Assembly: GCA_965222825.1 (NCBI GenBank)
Contig: OZ244964.1
Coordinates: 1,302,001 to 1,366,000, forward strand
Direction: 5' to 3'
Origin: G965207335 sp965222825
GTDB lineage: Bacteria > Pseudomonadota > Gammaproteobacteria > PS1 > Pseudothioglobaceae
Length of the DNA: 64,000 bases
The position numbers and the translations under genes were made by a program. This document shows positions 1-8,893 of this stretch, piece by piece (position 1 is the stretch's first letter; every line of letters begins with the position of its first letter). A model generated the notes under the pieces. That model had not been told where the DNA came from and did no database searches. It saw only the letters and a program-made list of their open reading frames with translations.

Positions 1-2205
1 TATACTGAAACATCAAACTTAGTAGAAGGAGGGCATACTATTAGTGCAATAGCCACTTCTGGCAACTCTATATCAAATGCATCAATATTGAATTTTAGTA
101 TAGATCTAAGTCCACCCACAGGACTTACTATAAATAATGCTAGCACTGTTGTTAATGTTTTTAGTAGCGTTGATAGTATAGAAATAACTGGCACTGGAAC
201 AACTCCTGGAAATCATTTTTATTACCAAATATTAGATTCTAGTGCTAATATTATCAGCACTACTAAGGATGATGGAGAAATTAGAATTATAGAAACAGAT
301 GGCACATGGGCGTTTAGTATTGAGCCTAGTATTTTTTCTGATAATAATGGTAATTATAGTGTTATTGTAGTTGAGATAGATGGTGCAGGTAATGAAGTTG
401 AAATTAGCACAGCTCCATCTCTTGCTTTAAATGTCAATCTAATAACATTTACAATACAAAGTCCTAGTAATGATAATACTCCAGATTTTGCTATTGAGGG
501 ACCTGATAATGTTGCAATAGTAGTATCAATTACAGATACTAATAATCAAGTAGTATATACTCTAAATGACACTAAGACTTTGGCAGAAGCATATACATTT
601 AGTCTAAATTCAGCATTAACTGATGGTGATTATACTATTACTGTTAATACTACTGATAATACTACTAATCAAACAAGAGATTTTACTGATAGTTTTACAA
701 TTGATACCATAGCACCTAATAGTGCTACTAATATTGCTATTGCTAGTGGCTCATTAGGGATAACTGCTGATTTGGCAATAGACTCAAATCCTGAGATAAC
801 AGGTACAGCAGAAGCAAACTCAATAATATCTCTTGTAGTAGATGGCAATACATATACTACTACTGCTAGTAGTTCTGGTGTTTGGAGTATAACAATTAGC
901 AATACTCTTGCAAATGGTAACCATAGTGCTATTATAGCTATTAGTGATGTTGCTGGTAATTCATCAATTGCACAAACATATGATTTTTCTGTGCAAGTTC
1001 ATTCGGTTGCTGATCTTGTTAAAGACAATATATCATTATTAAACGCTGATAATACTGTTTTTCCTAATTATACTAATGATCCAGCATTTAGTGGCACAGG
1101 TGCTAGTGCTAATACTACCATAATAGCAATGTTAAATAATAGTGATGTTGGTAACACAACAGTTGCTAGTGATGGTTCATGGTCAATTACAATAGATTCT
1201 AGTGTTACTGATGGACAAAGGGATATACAATTAATAGCCAGAGATGAATATGGTAATACTTCTAATACACTTGATTTTCCAATAGTTGTAGATAGAGTTC
1301 CACCTACTAAACCTACTTTTGGTATTAACGGTGATGTAATTTCAGGCACAGTTAGCAATGATGATTCTGCTGCTTTTGCAGTGATTGAAGTTGTTGATAC
1401 AACAGGTAGCACAGAGTCATTTATTAGTTTAGTTGGTAGTAGTGGTAATTGGTTGTTTACCCATAGTGGACTAAGTAATGGCGATGTAATAAGTGTGCAA
1501 ATTCAAGATAGGGCTGGCAATCTTAGTGAAGCAAGTAACAGTGAAACCATAAGTGGTTTAAGTTCTGACTCTGGCATTGAGTTAAAAGAATTTGATACTA
1601 CAGCAAACTTAGCAATTACTTCCCAAGATTATGGTATTGATAATAATTATGATTTTACTGCTACACTAGAAGACGCATCTAGTAGTCTTAGCATAAGTAG
1701 TATATCTTTAAATGGCACTATGTTTAGCATTAATAATGATGGTATTGTAAAAAATGACGACCAAGTGAGTTTTGACTTAGGCGAAGCACTAGGGCAAGCA
1801 CCTAATGAGTTACAAAATGGTAATTACGAAATTACCCTAATAGCAAGAGACTCTATTGGTAATACAACCAATTACATTCATAATGTCGAAATATTAGCAG
1901 AGAATACCTCAGGTGCTATATCTTTATTGGGTGATAATGATAATATTGATGGCAATTTTGTATCTTCAACTACACCAATAATATCAGGCACAGATGCTAT
2001 TGGAGAGAATATTATTATTTTAAATACCAGCAATAATAAATCTATAACAACTAATATAGATAGTAGTGGTAATTGGTATGCACAAGTGCAAAGTATTGTT
2101 AGTGAGAATACGCAAACTACACTTAATATAATGTCATCAGGTTATGGTAATGAAAATGTCAGTAGTGCATTTACACTAACTTATGATGACCCAGCAATAA
2201 CATAA
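1..2205 (+). CDS. Large Ig-like-repeat surface protein, 3' part
   Basis: The reading frame is open from the first base, so the true start lies outside the window; 734 residues are visible. The sequence is rich in Ser, Thr, Asn and Asp and is built of successive beta-sandwich repeats of roughly 90-110 residues. These show the pattern typical of bacterial Ig-like (Big/Bap-type) adhesin domains: an ITGTA-like motif, then GxWS.TI, then a DxAGN-type end (for example DGTWAFSI, SSGVWSITI, DGSWSITI, SSGNWLFT, DRAGN). There are almost no Cys residues and no membrane anchor or dockerin-like end; the protein stops after TLTYDDPAIT. It is probably an exported or cell-surface adhesin or matrix protein. 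The export route cannot be seen because the N-terminus is missing. An element of repeat family B begins just after the stop. Confidence 0.75.
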   Translation, partial: YTETSNLVEGGHTISAIATSGNSISNASILNFSIDLSPPTGLTINNASTVVNVFSSVDSIEITGTGTTPGNHFYYQILDSSANIISTTKDDGEIRIIETDGTWAFSIEPSIFSDNNGNYSVIVVEIDGAGNEVEISTAPSLALNVNLITFTIQSPSNDNTPDFAIEGPDNVAIVVSITDTNNQVVYTLNDTKTLAEAYTFSLNSALTDGDYTITVNTTDNTTNQTRDFTDSFTIDTIAPNSATNIAIASGSLGITADLAIDSNPEITGTAEANSIISLVVDGNTYTTTASSSGVWSITISNTLANGNHSAIIAISDVAGNSSIAQTYDFSVQVHSVADLVKDNISLLNADNTVFPNYTNDPAFSGTGASANTTIIAMLNNSDVGNTTVASDGSWSITIDSSVTDGQRDIQLIARDEYGNTSNTLDFPIVVDRVPPTKPTFGINGDVISGTVSNDDSAAFAVIEVVDTTGSTESFISLVGSSGNWLFTHSGLSNGDVISVQIQDRAGNLSEASNSETISGLSSDSGIELKEFDTTANLAITSQDYGIDNNYDFTATLEDASSSLSISSISLNGTMFSINNDGIVKNDDQVSFDLGEALGQAPNELQNGNYEITLIARDSIGNTTNYIHNVEILAENTSGAISLLGDNDNIDGNFVSSTTPIISGTDAIGENIIILNTSNNKSITTNIDSSGNWYAQVQSIVSENTQTTLNIMSSGYGNENVSSAFTLTYDDPAIT

Positions 2206-2230
2206 TAAACCTCTGCTTAATCTTGCAACA

Positions 2231-2281
2231 GGACTCATTTTTGGCTTTTTGACGAGTGTTTTTGTCTAATGCAGTGGTCTC
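2231..2281. repeat. Fragment of dispersed MITE-like family B
   Basis: This stretch matches one end of the longer elements at 59204-59363 and 8599-8893: a GGCTTTTTGACGAGTG core followed by the terminal sequence ATGCAGTGGTCTC. The other half is missing, so it is a truncated copy. It lies between the convergent ends of the Ig-like protein gene and htpG. Confidence 0.6.
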
Positions 2282-2331
2282 GATATTTTTTTAATCACGA
2301 ATCAGACTTTTAAAACTGGTTTTAAAAGAAG

Positions 2332-4191
2332 TTATACTAACATTTTATTGATGCGTTTAACAAATTCTGCTGGCTCTTTAATTTGTCCTCCTTCTGTTAG
2401 AATGGCTTGATCAAATAAAACCTTGACTAAGTCCTCATCAACATTATCTTTTAGTTTTTTAACTAATTTATGGTTTGGGTTTAGTTCAAGTATTGGTTTA
2501 GTTTCTGGAACATCCTGTCCTAAAGATTTCATAATTCGCTCCATATTGCCACCCATATCATTTTCATCAGCCACTAAACAAGATGGCGATTCTTGTAATC
2601 TATTGCTTATTTTTACTTCTTTTACAGAGTTTGTTAAAATTTTTGCTGCTTTTTTGATAATTTTCTCAAAATCTTTAGTCGTTTTATCTTTTTTATCCTT
2701 TTCTTCTGTAGAATCTAAGTCTGATAAATCGCCTTTGGCAACTGATTTTAATTGTTTACCCTGATATTCGTTAAAATTATTAACCATCCATTCATCAACT
2801 CTATCGCCTAGTAGTAAAACCTCAATATCTTTTTGTTTAAATATTTCTAAGTTCGGTGAGTTTTTAGCAGAATCAATATTCTCAGAGGTAATATAATAAA
2901 TATATTTTTGCTCATCTGACATTCTTTTTAGATAATCATCTAAGGATACATTTTGTGCTTTATCATTATCTTTGCTAGTAGCAAATCTTAATAATGCGGC
3001 AATAGTATCTTTATTAGCAAAATCCTCCACTATTCCCTCTTTTATTACCATACCAAATTCGCCCCAGAATTGTGAGTATAACTCTGGCTTATTTTTTGCC
3101 ATTTTACTTAGTTCTGCTAATATTCTTTTTACAGAGGCACTGCGGATTTTATCAATTACTTTATTATTTTGTAAAATCTCTCGTGATACATTAAGGGGCA
3201 AATCAGCAGTATCAATAACACCTTTGATAAATCTTAAATATAATGGCATTAACTTTTCATTATCTTCCATTATAAAAACTCGTTTTGCAAATAGTTTTAT
3301 ACCGCTCTTTCTTTTTGGCTCCCACATATCAAATGGGGCTTTTTTGGGAATATAAAATAACGATATATACTCCATCTTACCCTCTACTTTATTATGTATT
3401 TGGCTAAGAGGCGGTTGCATATCATAACTTAGTTGCTGATAAAAATCGTCATAATCTTTTTGTGTTAATGATTTTTTATCCTCAGTCCAAAATGCTTTAG
3501 ATTTATTAATAACTTCATATTCAATAGTTGCTTTTTTGTCGTCTTCTGCTATTGGTTTTAGCATTTTAATAGGCACAGGTATATAATCTGAGTAAGTATG
3601 GATAACACTTTTTATACGATAATCTTCTAAAAATTCTTTTTCAGTTGCTTTAATATGCAAAATAATGCTAGTGCCGTATTCTTGTTTGTTAATATTTTCT
3701 ATACTATATTCGCCTTTGCCTTTTGATGACCAACGAACACCTTTATCTTTGTCCTCTCCAGCTTTAAGAGTCTCGATTACTACTGTGTTAGCAACTATAA
3801 AACTAGCATAAAATCCAACTCCAAATTGCCCTATAAATTGCCCATCTTGGGCTTTATTTTTATCTAAAGTAGCAATAAACTTCTTAGTGCCAGAATTAGC
3901 AATAGTGCCAATATTTTCTATTACCTCATCAAGTGTCATACCAATACCATTATCTTTTACAGTAATGGTTTTAGCGTCTTTATTTATATCAATGTGTATT
4001 TCGCCATTTTTGATATTTTTAGATAATTTTTTATCAAATAAGGCACTAAATCTAAGTCTATCAACTGCATCTGATGCATTAGATATTAACTCTCTTAAAA
4101 AAATTTCTTTATTAGAATATAGCGAATGAATCATTAAGTCTAATAATTGACTAACTTCGGTTTGAAAACTGTGTGTTTTTTTATTGCTCAT
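2332..4191 (-). CDS. htpG: Molecular chaperone HtpG (Hsp90)
   Basis: This is a cytoplasmic ATP-dependent Hsp90 chaperone of 619 residues, close to the usual length of about 620-630. The N-terminal GHKL ATPase motifs are complete: ELISNASDAVDRLRF near residues 34-48, DNGIGM near 80, GTIANSGTKKF near 93, and GQFGVGFY near 120. The middle domain carries the expected LPLNVSREILQ segment and the dimerisation domain is present to the C-terminus. The ATG at 4191 begins MSNKKTHSFQTEVSQLL, the normal family start. The start codon is only 32 bases from a MITE-like element (4224-4383), so that element must contribute to the promoter region. Confidence 0.97.
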   Translation of the reverse strand: MSNKKTHSFQTEVSQLLDLMIHSLYSNKEIFLRELISNASDAVDRLRFSALFDKKLSKNIKNGEIHIDINKDAKTITVKDNGIGMTLDEVIENIGTIANSGTKKFIATLDKNKAQDGQFIGQFGVGFYASFIVANTVVIETLKAGEDKDKGVRWSSKGKGEYSIENINKQEYGTSIILHIKATEKEFLEDYRIKSVIHTYSDYIPVPIKMLKPIAEDDKKATIEYEVINKSKAFWTEDKKSLTQKDYDDFYQQLSYDMQPPLSQIHNKVEGKMEYISLFYIPKKAPFDMWEPKRKSGIKLFAKRVFIMEDNEKLMPLYLRFIKGVIDTADLPLNVSREILQNNKVIDKIRSASVKRILAELSKMAKNKPELYSQFWGEFGMVIKEGIVEDFANKDTIAALLRFATSKDNDKAQNVSLDDYLKRMSDEQKYIYYITSENIDSAKNSPNLEIFKQKDIEVLLLGDRVDEWMVNNFNEYQGKQLKSVAKGDLSDLDSTEEKDKKDKTTKDFEKIIKKAAKILTNSVKEVKISNRLQESPSCLVADENDMGGNMERIMKSLGQDVPETKPILELNPNHKLVKKLKDNVDEDLVKVLFDQAILTEGGQIKEPAEFVKRINKMLV

Positions 4192-4223
4192 AATATAAAA
4201 TTTAAATGTTTAAATATTGTTAC

Positions 4224-4383
4224 GAGACTGTTGCACGGCAACCCAAAATGCTAAAAATAACTCAAATATCCGTGTTCTTTGTTATAAAATTTGTCCTTAG
4301 AGGCACTAGGAACTGTATTTTATGCCTTAAGCACGAATATTTTAGTAGATTTTATCTATTCTTTGCCACCGTGCAACAGTCTC
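4224..4383. repeat. MITE-like dispersed repeat, family A, copy 1
   Basis: This is a 160-bp element bounded by inverted repeats: GAGACTGTTGCACGG at the left and CCGTGCAACAGTCTC at the right. Both ends are flanked by TAC, a possible 3-bp target duplication. The interior shares the stretch reading TGTATTTTATGCCTTAAGCACG with copies at 7884-8045, 31493-31765 and 48938-49138. A short open frame through it is incidental. No transposase is encoded. Confidence 0.8.
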
Positions 4384-4610
4384 TACATAGCAGTTAAAAA
4401 TTACTAAAAAGTTTTTTAACAATTCAAGACCACTGCAACAGTCCTTTACAGTAGATAGTAATAGTTATTGATTTTTCAAGTAAAATGCTAAAAAATATTT
4501 TATTATTTATGTTGGTTATAATAATTTTTGTGGGTTATATTAGGGATTTGCTTGTTTTATCTGTCTTCTGTTGTATGTCATCTGCCCATCTATCCTCTGT
4601 CTATGCTCCC
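4384..4610. other. Gene-poor spacer after repeat element
   Basis: The gene-free stretch between htpG and the helicase gene runs from 4192 to 4610. Beyond the family A element it holds a remnant resembling both families (AAGACCACTGCAACAGTC near 4426-4443) and AT-rich sequence. A 47-codon hydrophobic open frame on the plus strand (4485-4628) has no ribosome binding site and runs into the helicase gene; it is not called as a gene. No terminator was recognised. Confidence 0.4.
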
Positions 4611-7600
4611 TCAAACAATCTCCAATAATTCATCAACGGTTAATAAATATAGTGCAATTTTGATATTTTGTGAGTAAAAATTAGTTAAAACTTGCTTATA
4701 AAGTCGCATTTGTTGTTGATGCTCTTGTTTTTGTCTTAATAAAAAGTTTGCTAGTTTTTCATTTACTTGTGGGGTTGAGGTCTTATAATCTATTATCCAT
4801 ACAATATCATTATCAATAAAAACCCTATCTAGGATAATATTAATATTTTTGGGTTTATTTTTTTGATAAAAACTTGCCTCTACCATAGTGCTACTTCTTT
4901 TTTTAAATAGCCACTTGTGGTGTTTTGATTTTTTAACTTTTGTTAATAACTCTATTATGTGTGTTGCTGTATTTGCTATATCATAACTAGCAATACCTGT
5001 TGTTGTTAATAATGAAATGACACCGTTATAACTAGGTTGAAATATTTCTTGTTGTAAATAATAATGTAAGACAGTGCCAATTATAGCACTATAATTATTA
5101 GCCAAACTGGTTGATAAATTAACCACTTCTGTTGTTTGTTTGCTAGTTTTGCTAAAATTATTTAATTTATCTAATCTGTATAATTGTATTTGTTGTTGCT
5201 TTATTGTGGCTTGGTTTTTAGTATTATCAGGCTCAATAAATTTATCTTTATAAACCTTCCACAAATAATACAATAAAGAATCTTTATTAGGTTTATCTTT
5301 ATTAATATTAGCTAATAAATATAATTTAGTTTTAGCTCTAGTCATTGCTACATATAAAACCCGCATTAGTTCATAATAATTTTGTTTTTTTCTTAATTCT
5401 ATCAGGTATTTATAAGTTTTACTATCATCTTTACTACTTGTATTTTTTATTGGTGCTAGTAACAAACCATTACTAAATTCTTGCAATAACAAAATATCTT
5501 TACTATCTCTTCTTGAGGTTTTTCCTAAACCCGGCATTATTACTATATCAAACTCTAAGCCTTTGGCACTATAAATAGTCATTATTTGCACAGGCTTAGT
5601 AGCACCTGTTATATTACTACTGTCTATGAAAGAATTATTAAGTTGATTTACTAACAATTCAATATCCAAGACTCCGTTATCACTTAGTTCATCTATGGTG
5701 TCTAATATTGTATTTTTAATATTATTTTCATCATAATTAGCATAACTATCAAAACCTAGTCTTAAAAGTGCTAATTCTAATAATTCTCTAAAATTAAAAA
5801 CAGATTTTTTAGCTAGTATAGGCTCTAGTATAGTGCAAAAACTAGTAACTCTATTTTTACCATCTAAACTTAACTTAACCAGTAATTCATCGGCATTTAA
5901 AGCCTGCCATACCGTTAAATACTCACTACTAGATACTAGCAATAAGTCCTGTAATAATAATCCACACCAAGGGGCTCTTAGGATGCTTAACCAAGATAAT
6001 TTATCGCCCAAATTAGTAATTGCTTTTATTAACGATAATATGTCTCTAGCGTAAATATTATTGCCTAATTTTATAAAATTAGGGGCTATAAAACTTATAT
6101 TTTCTTGTTGCATCAATTTTATAATAATGCTAAGGTGGACACGAGAGCGAACTAAAATTGCTATTTCTAGTTGTGGGTTTTTTTGTTGTTCTGTGCTAAT
6201 AATTTTAATTACTCGTTGTGCTTCATTTATACCTGTATTATCATTTTTATAAGAGAAAAACTTTAAAGCATTAGCATTATCATTTTTGTTGTTAGTAATA
6301 CTAGGGCTGTAACTAATAGCAGCTAATATTTGTGAGTTGTGTTTAGGAAAAATACTACTAAATAGTTTATTATTAGCATTTACTAGATTATAACTAGAGC
6401 GAAAATTACTACTTAGGGTAATAGTGTATAAGTTTATTTCTGCTATGCCGTGTTGCCAAACCTGTAAAAATAGTCCCACCTCAGCTTGACGAAACTTATA
6501 AATTGACTGCATAGGGTCGCCTACTAAAAATATAGTTCTCCCACTGTCTTGTTGCCATAATTTAGTTAGGGCTTTTAACAATTCAAACTGAGTATAGGAA
6601 GTATCTTGAAACTCATCTACTAAAATATGTGCAATTTTATTATCCAAATATAGACTAAATTCGCTAATATTGTCCTCATTATTTAAAATATATACCGCAT
6701 CCATAGCAATATCAATAAAGTCTAGTGCTTGTTGTTGTTTAAATTTTAGTATTAATTGTGCTGATGCTAAGTTTAGCACCTTAGTTAGAGAGGATATAAT
6801 TTGACTATCTTCATCATTTAAAAAATTATCAGGCAATATCTCAACCTCTTGTAATAATTGTCTAAATTTTGATTGTTGTAATATGGGTTTTTTATCTGCT
6901 ATTAACTGCATTTCATTTGCAAATTTAGCCTTAGTAAAGCCTAAAATATTTACTCTTATATCACCATTTTGGGTTAGTAATAATTTTTTTAATTCAATAA
7001 AATAATCAATATCATTAATTGTTATATCACTAGCATTAAGAAGTTTTTTTTTACTATCTATGCTTAATTTAGGGGATATTGCTATTAATTGTTGTAAAAA
7101 GTTTAAATTTTCTTCATTAAGGGCAGTAATAGTATCTTTTAAGTGCTGATTTATTATATTATTGCTGGTAGTTATTAATATTTGTCTTAATTTATTACTA
7201 TCTGTTGCCTTAGTAATACCTATATTAGTATATCTTAGCCATTGATCTCTTTTAGCTAGCATTGTGGCTATTAATTGGCAAAATTTAACACAATTATTAT
7301 CCAAATGATGCAATAAAGCTATTATGTCTGTATTATATTCTGCATCATTAATAAGTTTTAATACCTCTTCTGCACTTTGGTAATACGCTTGTTTTTGCTG
7401 TATATTAGTATTAATTGTTGTGTTTTTAGACATAGCAACAATATTCTTAGACAAACCATCAATAGTAGTAATTTTTAGTCGTTCTGGATTATCTAGTATA
7501 TGCCAAGATAATTCTTCAGAGCGTAGTAAAACCTCTTTTGCCAGTTGGTAAGTTTGTTTTGTATGGTAATTATCTATTACTGATTCATTATTATTAGCTA

Positions 7601-7823
7601 CTTGTGATAATATTAGATATAGTCTTTGTTTTAGCTCTGCTACTGCCTTATTAGTAAAGGTCATAACTAAAACATTTTCTGGCACATTAGCTATTGCTAA
7701 TAATTTCAAATATCTATTAATTAATAATGTGGTTTTACCCGAGCCTGCCGGTGCTTGAACTATAAAAGATTTACTAACATCTAGTGCTTGCTGTCGGTAT
7801 TTATTATCAGCTATAAAATCCAT
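4611..7823 (-). CDS. UvrD-type helicase with RecB-like nuclease (AddA/RecB family)
   Basis: This 1070-residue cytoplasmic superfamily 1A helicase-nuclease acts in double-strand break repair. Helicase motifs are visible in order: Walker A APAGSGKT at residues 24-31, motif Ia TFTNKAVAELK near 57, motif II VDEFQDTSYTQ near 402, motif III QSIYKFRQAEVG, motif V TIYSAKGLEFD near 750, and motif VI VAMTRAKTKLYLL near 830. The C-terminus has the RecB-family nuclease signature: a lone acidic residue in ILDRVF followed by IIDYKTS near residue 1012. This domain order fits AddA better than a plain UvrD. The usual partner (AddB, or RecC and RecD) is not next to it, so the subunit class is uncertain. It is followed at once by intergenic sequence, not by an operon partner. 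Confidence 0.85.
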   Translation of the reverse strand: MDFIADNKYRQQALDVSKSFIVQAPAGSGKTTLLINRYLKLLAIANVPENVLVMTFTNKAVAELKQRLYLILSQVANNNESVIDNYHTKQTYQLAKEVLLRSEELSWHILDNPERLKITTIDGLSKNIVAMSKNTTINTNIQQKQAYYQSAEEVLKLINDAEYNTDIIALLHHLDNNCVKFCQLIATMLAKRDQWLRYTNIGITKATDSNKLRQILITTSNNIINQHLKDTITALNEENLNFLQQLIAISPKLSIDSKKKLLNASDITINDIDYFIELKKLLLTQNGDIRVNILGFTKAKFANEMQLIADKKPILQQSKFRQLLQEVEILPDNFLNDEDSQIISSLTKVLNLASAQLILKFKQQQALDFIDIAMDAVYILNNEDNISEFSLYLDNKIAHILVDEFQDTSYTQFELLKALTKLWQQDSGRTIFLVGDPMQSIYKFRQAEVGLFLQVWQHGIAEINLYTITLSSNFRSSYNLVNANNKLFSSIFPKHNSQILAAISYSPSITNNKNDNANALKFFSYKNDNTGINEAQRVIKIISTEQQKNPQLEIAILVRSRVHLSIIIKLMQQENISFIAPNFIKLGNNIYARDILSLIKAITNLGDKLSWLSILRAPWCGLLLQDLLLVSSSEYLTVWQALNADELLVKLSLDGKNRVTSFCTILEPILAKKSVFNFRELLELALLRLGFDSYANYDENNIKNTILDTIDELSDNGVLDIELLVNQLNNSFIDSSNITGATKPVQIMTIYSAKGLEFDIVIMPGLGKTSRRDSKDILLLQEFSNGLLLAPIKNTSSKDDSKTYKYLIELRKKQNYYELMRVLYVAMTRAKTKLYLLANINKDKPNKDSLLYYLWKVYKDKFIEPDNTKNQATIKQQQIQLYRLDKLNNFSKTSKQTTEVVNLSTSLANNYSAIIGTVLHYYLQQEIFQPSYNGVISLLTTTGIASYDIANTATHIIELLTKVKKSKHHKWLFKKRSSTMVEASFYQKNKPKNINIILDRVFIDNDIVWIIDYKTSTPQVNEKLANFLLRQKQEHQQQMRLYKQVLTNFYSQNIKIALYLLTVDELLEIV

Positions 7824-7883
7824 AAGTATTATAATACGATTTTACTACTAGATTAGAATGGGAGTAATTATAGAACAGGCAAG

Positions 7884-8045
7884 GAGACTGTAAAAAAACC
7901 TCATCCAATCATTAAAAATGGTTAAAATCCGCCTACTTTTTGTTATAAAACTTACCCTTAGCGACGCTAGGAGTTGTATTTTATGCCTCAAGCAGACAAA
8001 TTTTATCTAATTTTTACTAGCTCGTTTAAGTTTCTTTATAGTCTC
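7884..8045. repeat. MITE-like dispersed repeat, family A, copy 2
   Basis: The ends are GAGACTG and the inverted end ATAGTCTC, with AAG directly outside both ends as a possible target duplication. The interior carries the family stretch GTTATAAAACTTACCC and TTGTATTTTATGCCTCAAGC. It fills most of the space between the helicase start (7823) and the end of the cysteine dioxygenase gene (8063). The terminal repeats are less well preserved than in copy 1. Confidence 0.7.
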
Positions 8046-8062
8046 AAGGCTTGTTCCAAGTA

Positions 8063-8551
8063 TCAATCATCAAATATTATCCCTTTTCTAGGGTCATCAG
8101 AATAAAAATGCAAACTCAAACTTTGCCTATGGGATTCTATGCTATGTATTGCATTATCCAATTTATCAACCTTGCCATTATGGTAGTAATAATCTCTTGT
8201 TTTTAACACTATACTATCAATTAAAGACATATTACTTTGATAATTGTTTATAGTAAATTCTCCGTCTAATATATACAAAAAAGATTGTTGTGGGTGTCCG
8301 TGAATTGCAGTTTTAACTCCTTTATCCCATTTTAATATAGCCAACCAATAATCACCAGTATTGCTAATAATATTGCGAACATAAGAATTTTTTACCAATT
8401 CAAAATCCTCTATTTTGATATTATGGCTAATTTTTTCTATTAAACTTATAGCATCTTTGTAATTATTATTTTTTAATAAACTATGTAGTTCTGAAAATTC
8501 TGTTATATTGTTATAAGAACCAATATTTTTAGTGGTTATACTATTATTAAT
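8063..8551 (-). CDS. Cysteine dioxygenase-like cupin, probable ATT start
   Basis: This predicted non-haem iron enzyme would oxidise L-cysteine to cysteine sulfinate in the cytoplasm. The iron-binding cupin motif HGHPQQSFLYILDGE lies near residues 82-96 and the third histidine sits in SLSLHFYSDD near residue 146, as in the family. The shortest frame from TTG at 8398 gives only 111 residues and cuts into the fold. The same frame stays open upstream to an ATT at 8551 that is preceded by AGGAGG with five bases of spacing; this gives 162 residues, close to family length. I therefore choose ATT as the start, a rare initiation codon known from infC. The gene follows the decarboxylase gene on the same strand, which suggests a cysteine-to-hypotaurine route. 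The intervening 299 bases contain a MITE-like element. Confidence 0.75.
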   Translation of the reverse strand: MNNSITTKNIGSYNNITEFSELHSLLKNNNYKDAISLIEKISHNIKIEDFELVKNSYVRNIISNTGDYWLAILKWDKGVKTAIHGHPQQSFLYILDGEFTINNYQSNMSLIDSIVLKTRDYYYHNGKVDKLDNAIHSIESHRQSLSLHFYSDDPRKGIIFDD

Positions 8552-8598
8552 AACTACCTCCTATACTTAAAAATTTATTTGTTATATTTAGACTATTT

Positions 8599-8893
8599 GA
8601 GACCACTGCATTAGACAAAAGCACTCGTCAAAAAGCCAAAAATACCCTGCTTTTTATTAAAAAACTTGCCAAGACAGGCGTATTACCTGTATTATTAGTG
8701 CAAAAAACAGCACTCTTAAACAGCAGGGCTACGCCCATAAATGCCTCAAGCAGGACTGTGTGCATAGCACAATCTTACAGAGAACGCTATTTGTTCCGAT
8801 ATTTCAGACATTTTTAATGTAAAAAAACAACATTGGCTAAAAAGCAATGCTTACACATATAGATTCTTCGCACTTTTACCTATGCAGTGCTCT
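8599..8893. repeat. MITE-like dispersed repeat, family B, long copy
   Basis: The left end reads GAGACCACTGCATTAGACAA and the right end is the inverted counterpart, CTTTTACCTATGCAGTGCTC. The interior has the family stretches CAAAAAGCCAAAAAT, AACTTGCCAAGACAGGCGTA and GCCTCAAGCAGG, plus about 130 bases not present in the short copy at 59204-59363. The right end overlaps the last 14 codons and the stop of the decarboxylase gene. The rest of the 8552-8850 gap holds no other gene. Confidence 0.7.

Noticed and set aside
4206..4397. 63-codon plus-strand frame upstream of htpG
   Set aside because: It lies almost wholly within a family A repeat element and is not maintained in the other copies.
4485..4628. 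47-codon hydrophobic open frame on the plus strand (MLKNILLFMLVIIIF...)
   Set aside because: No ribosome binding site, runs into the end of the helicase gene, and such frames arise by chance in AT-rich spacers; a small toxin or membrane peptide cannot be fully excluded.
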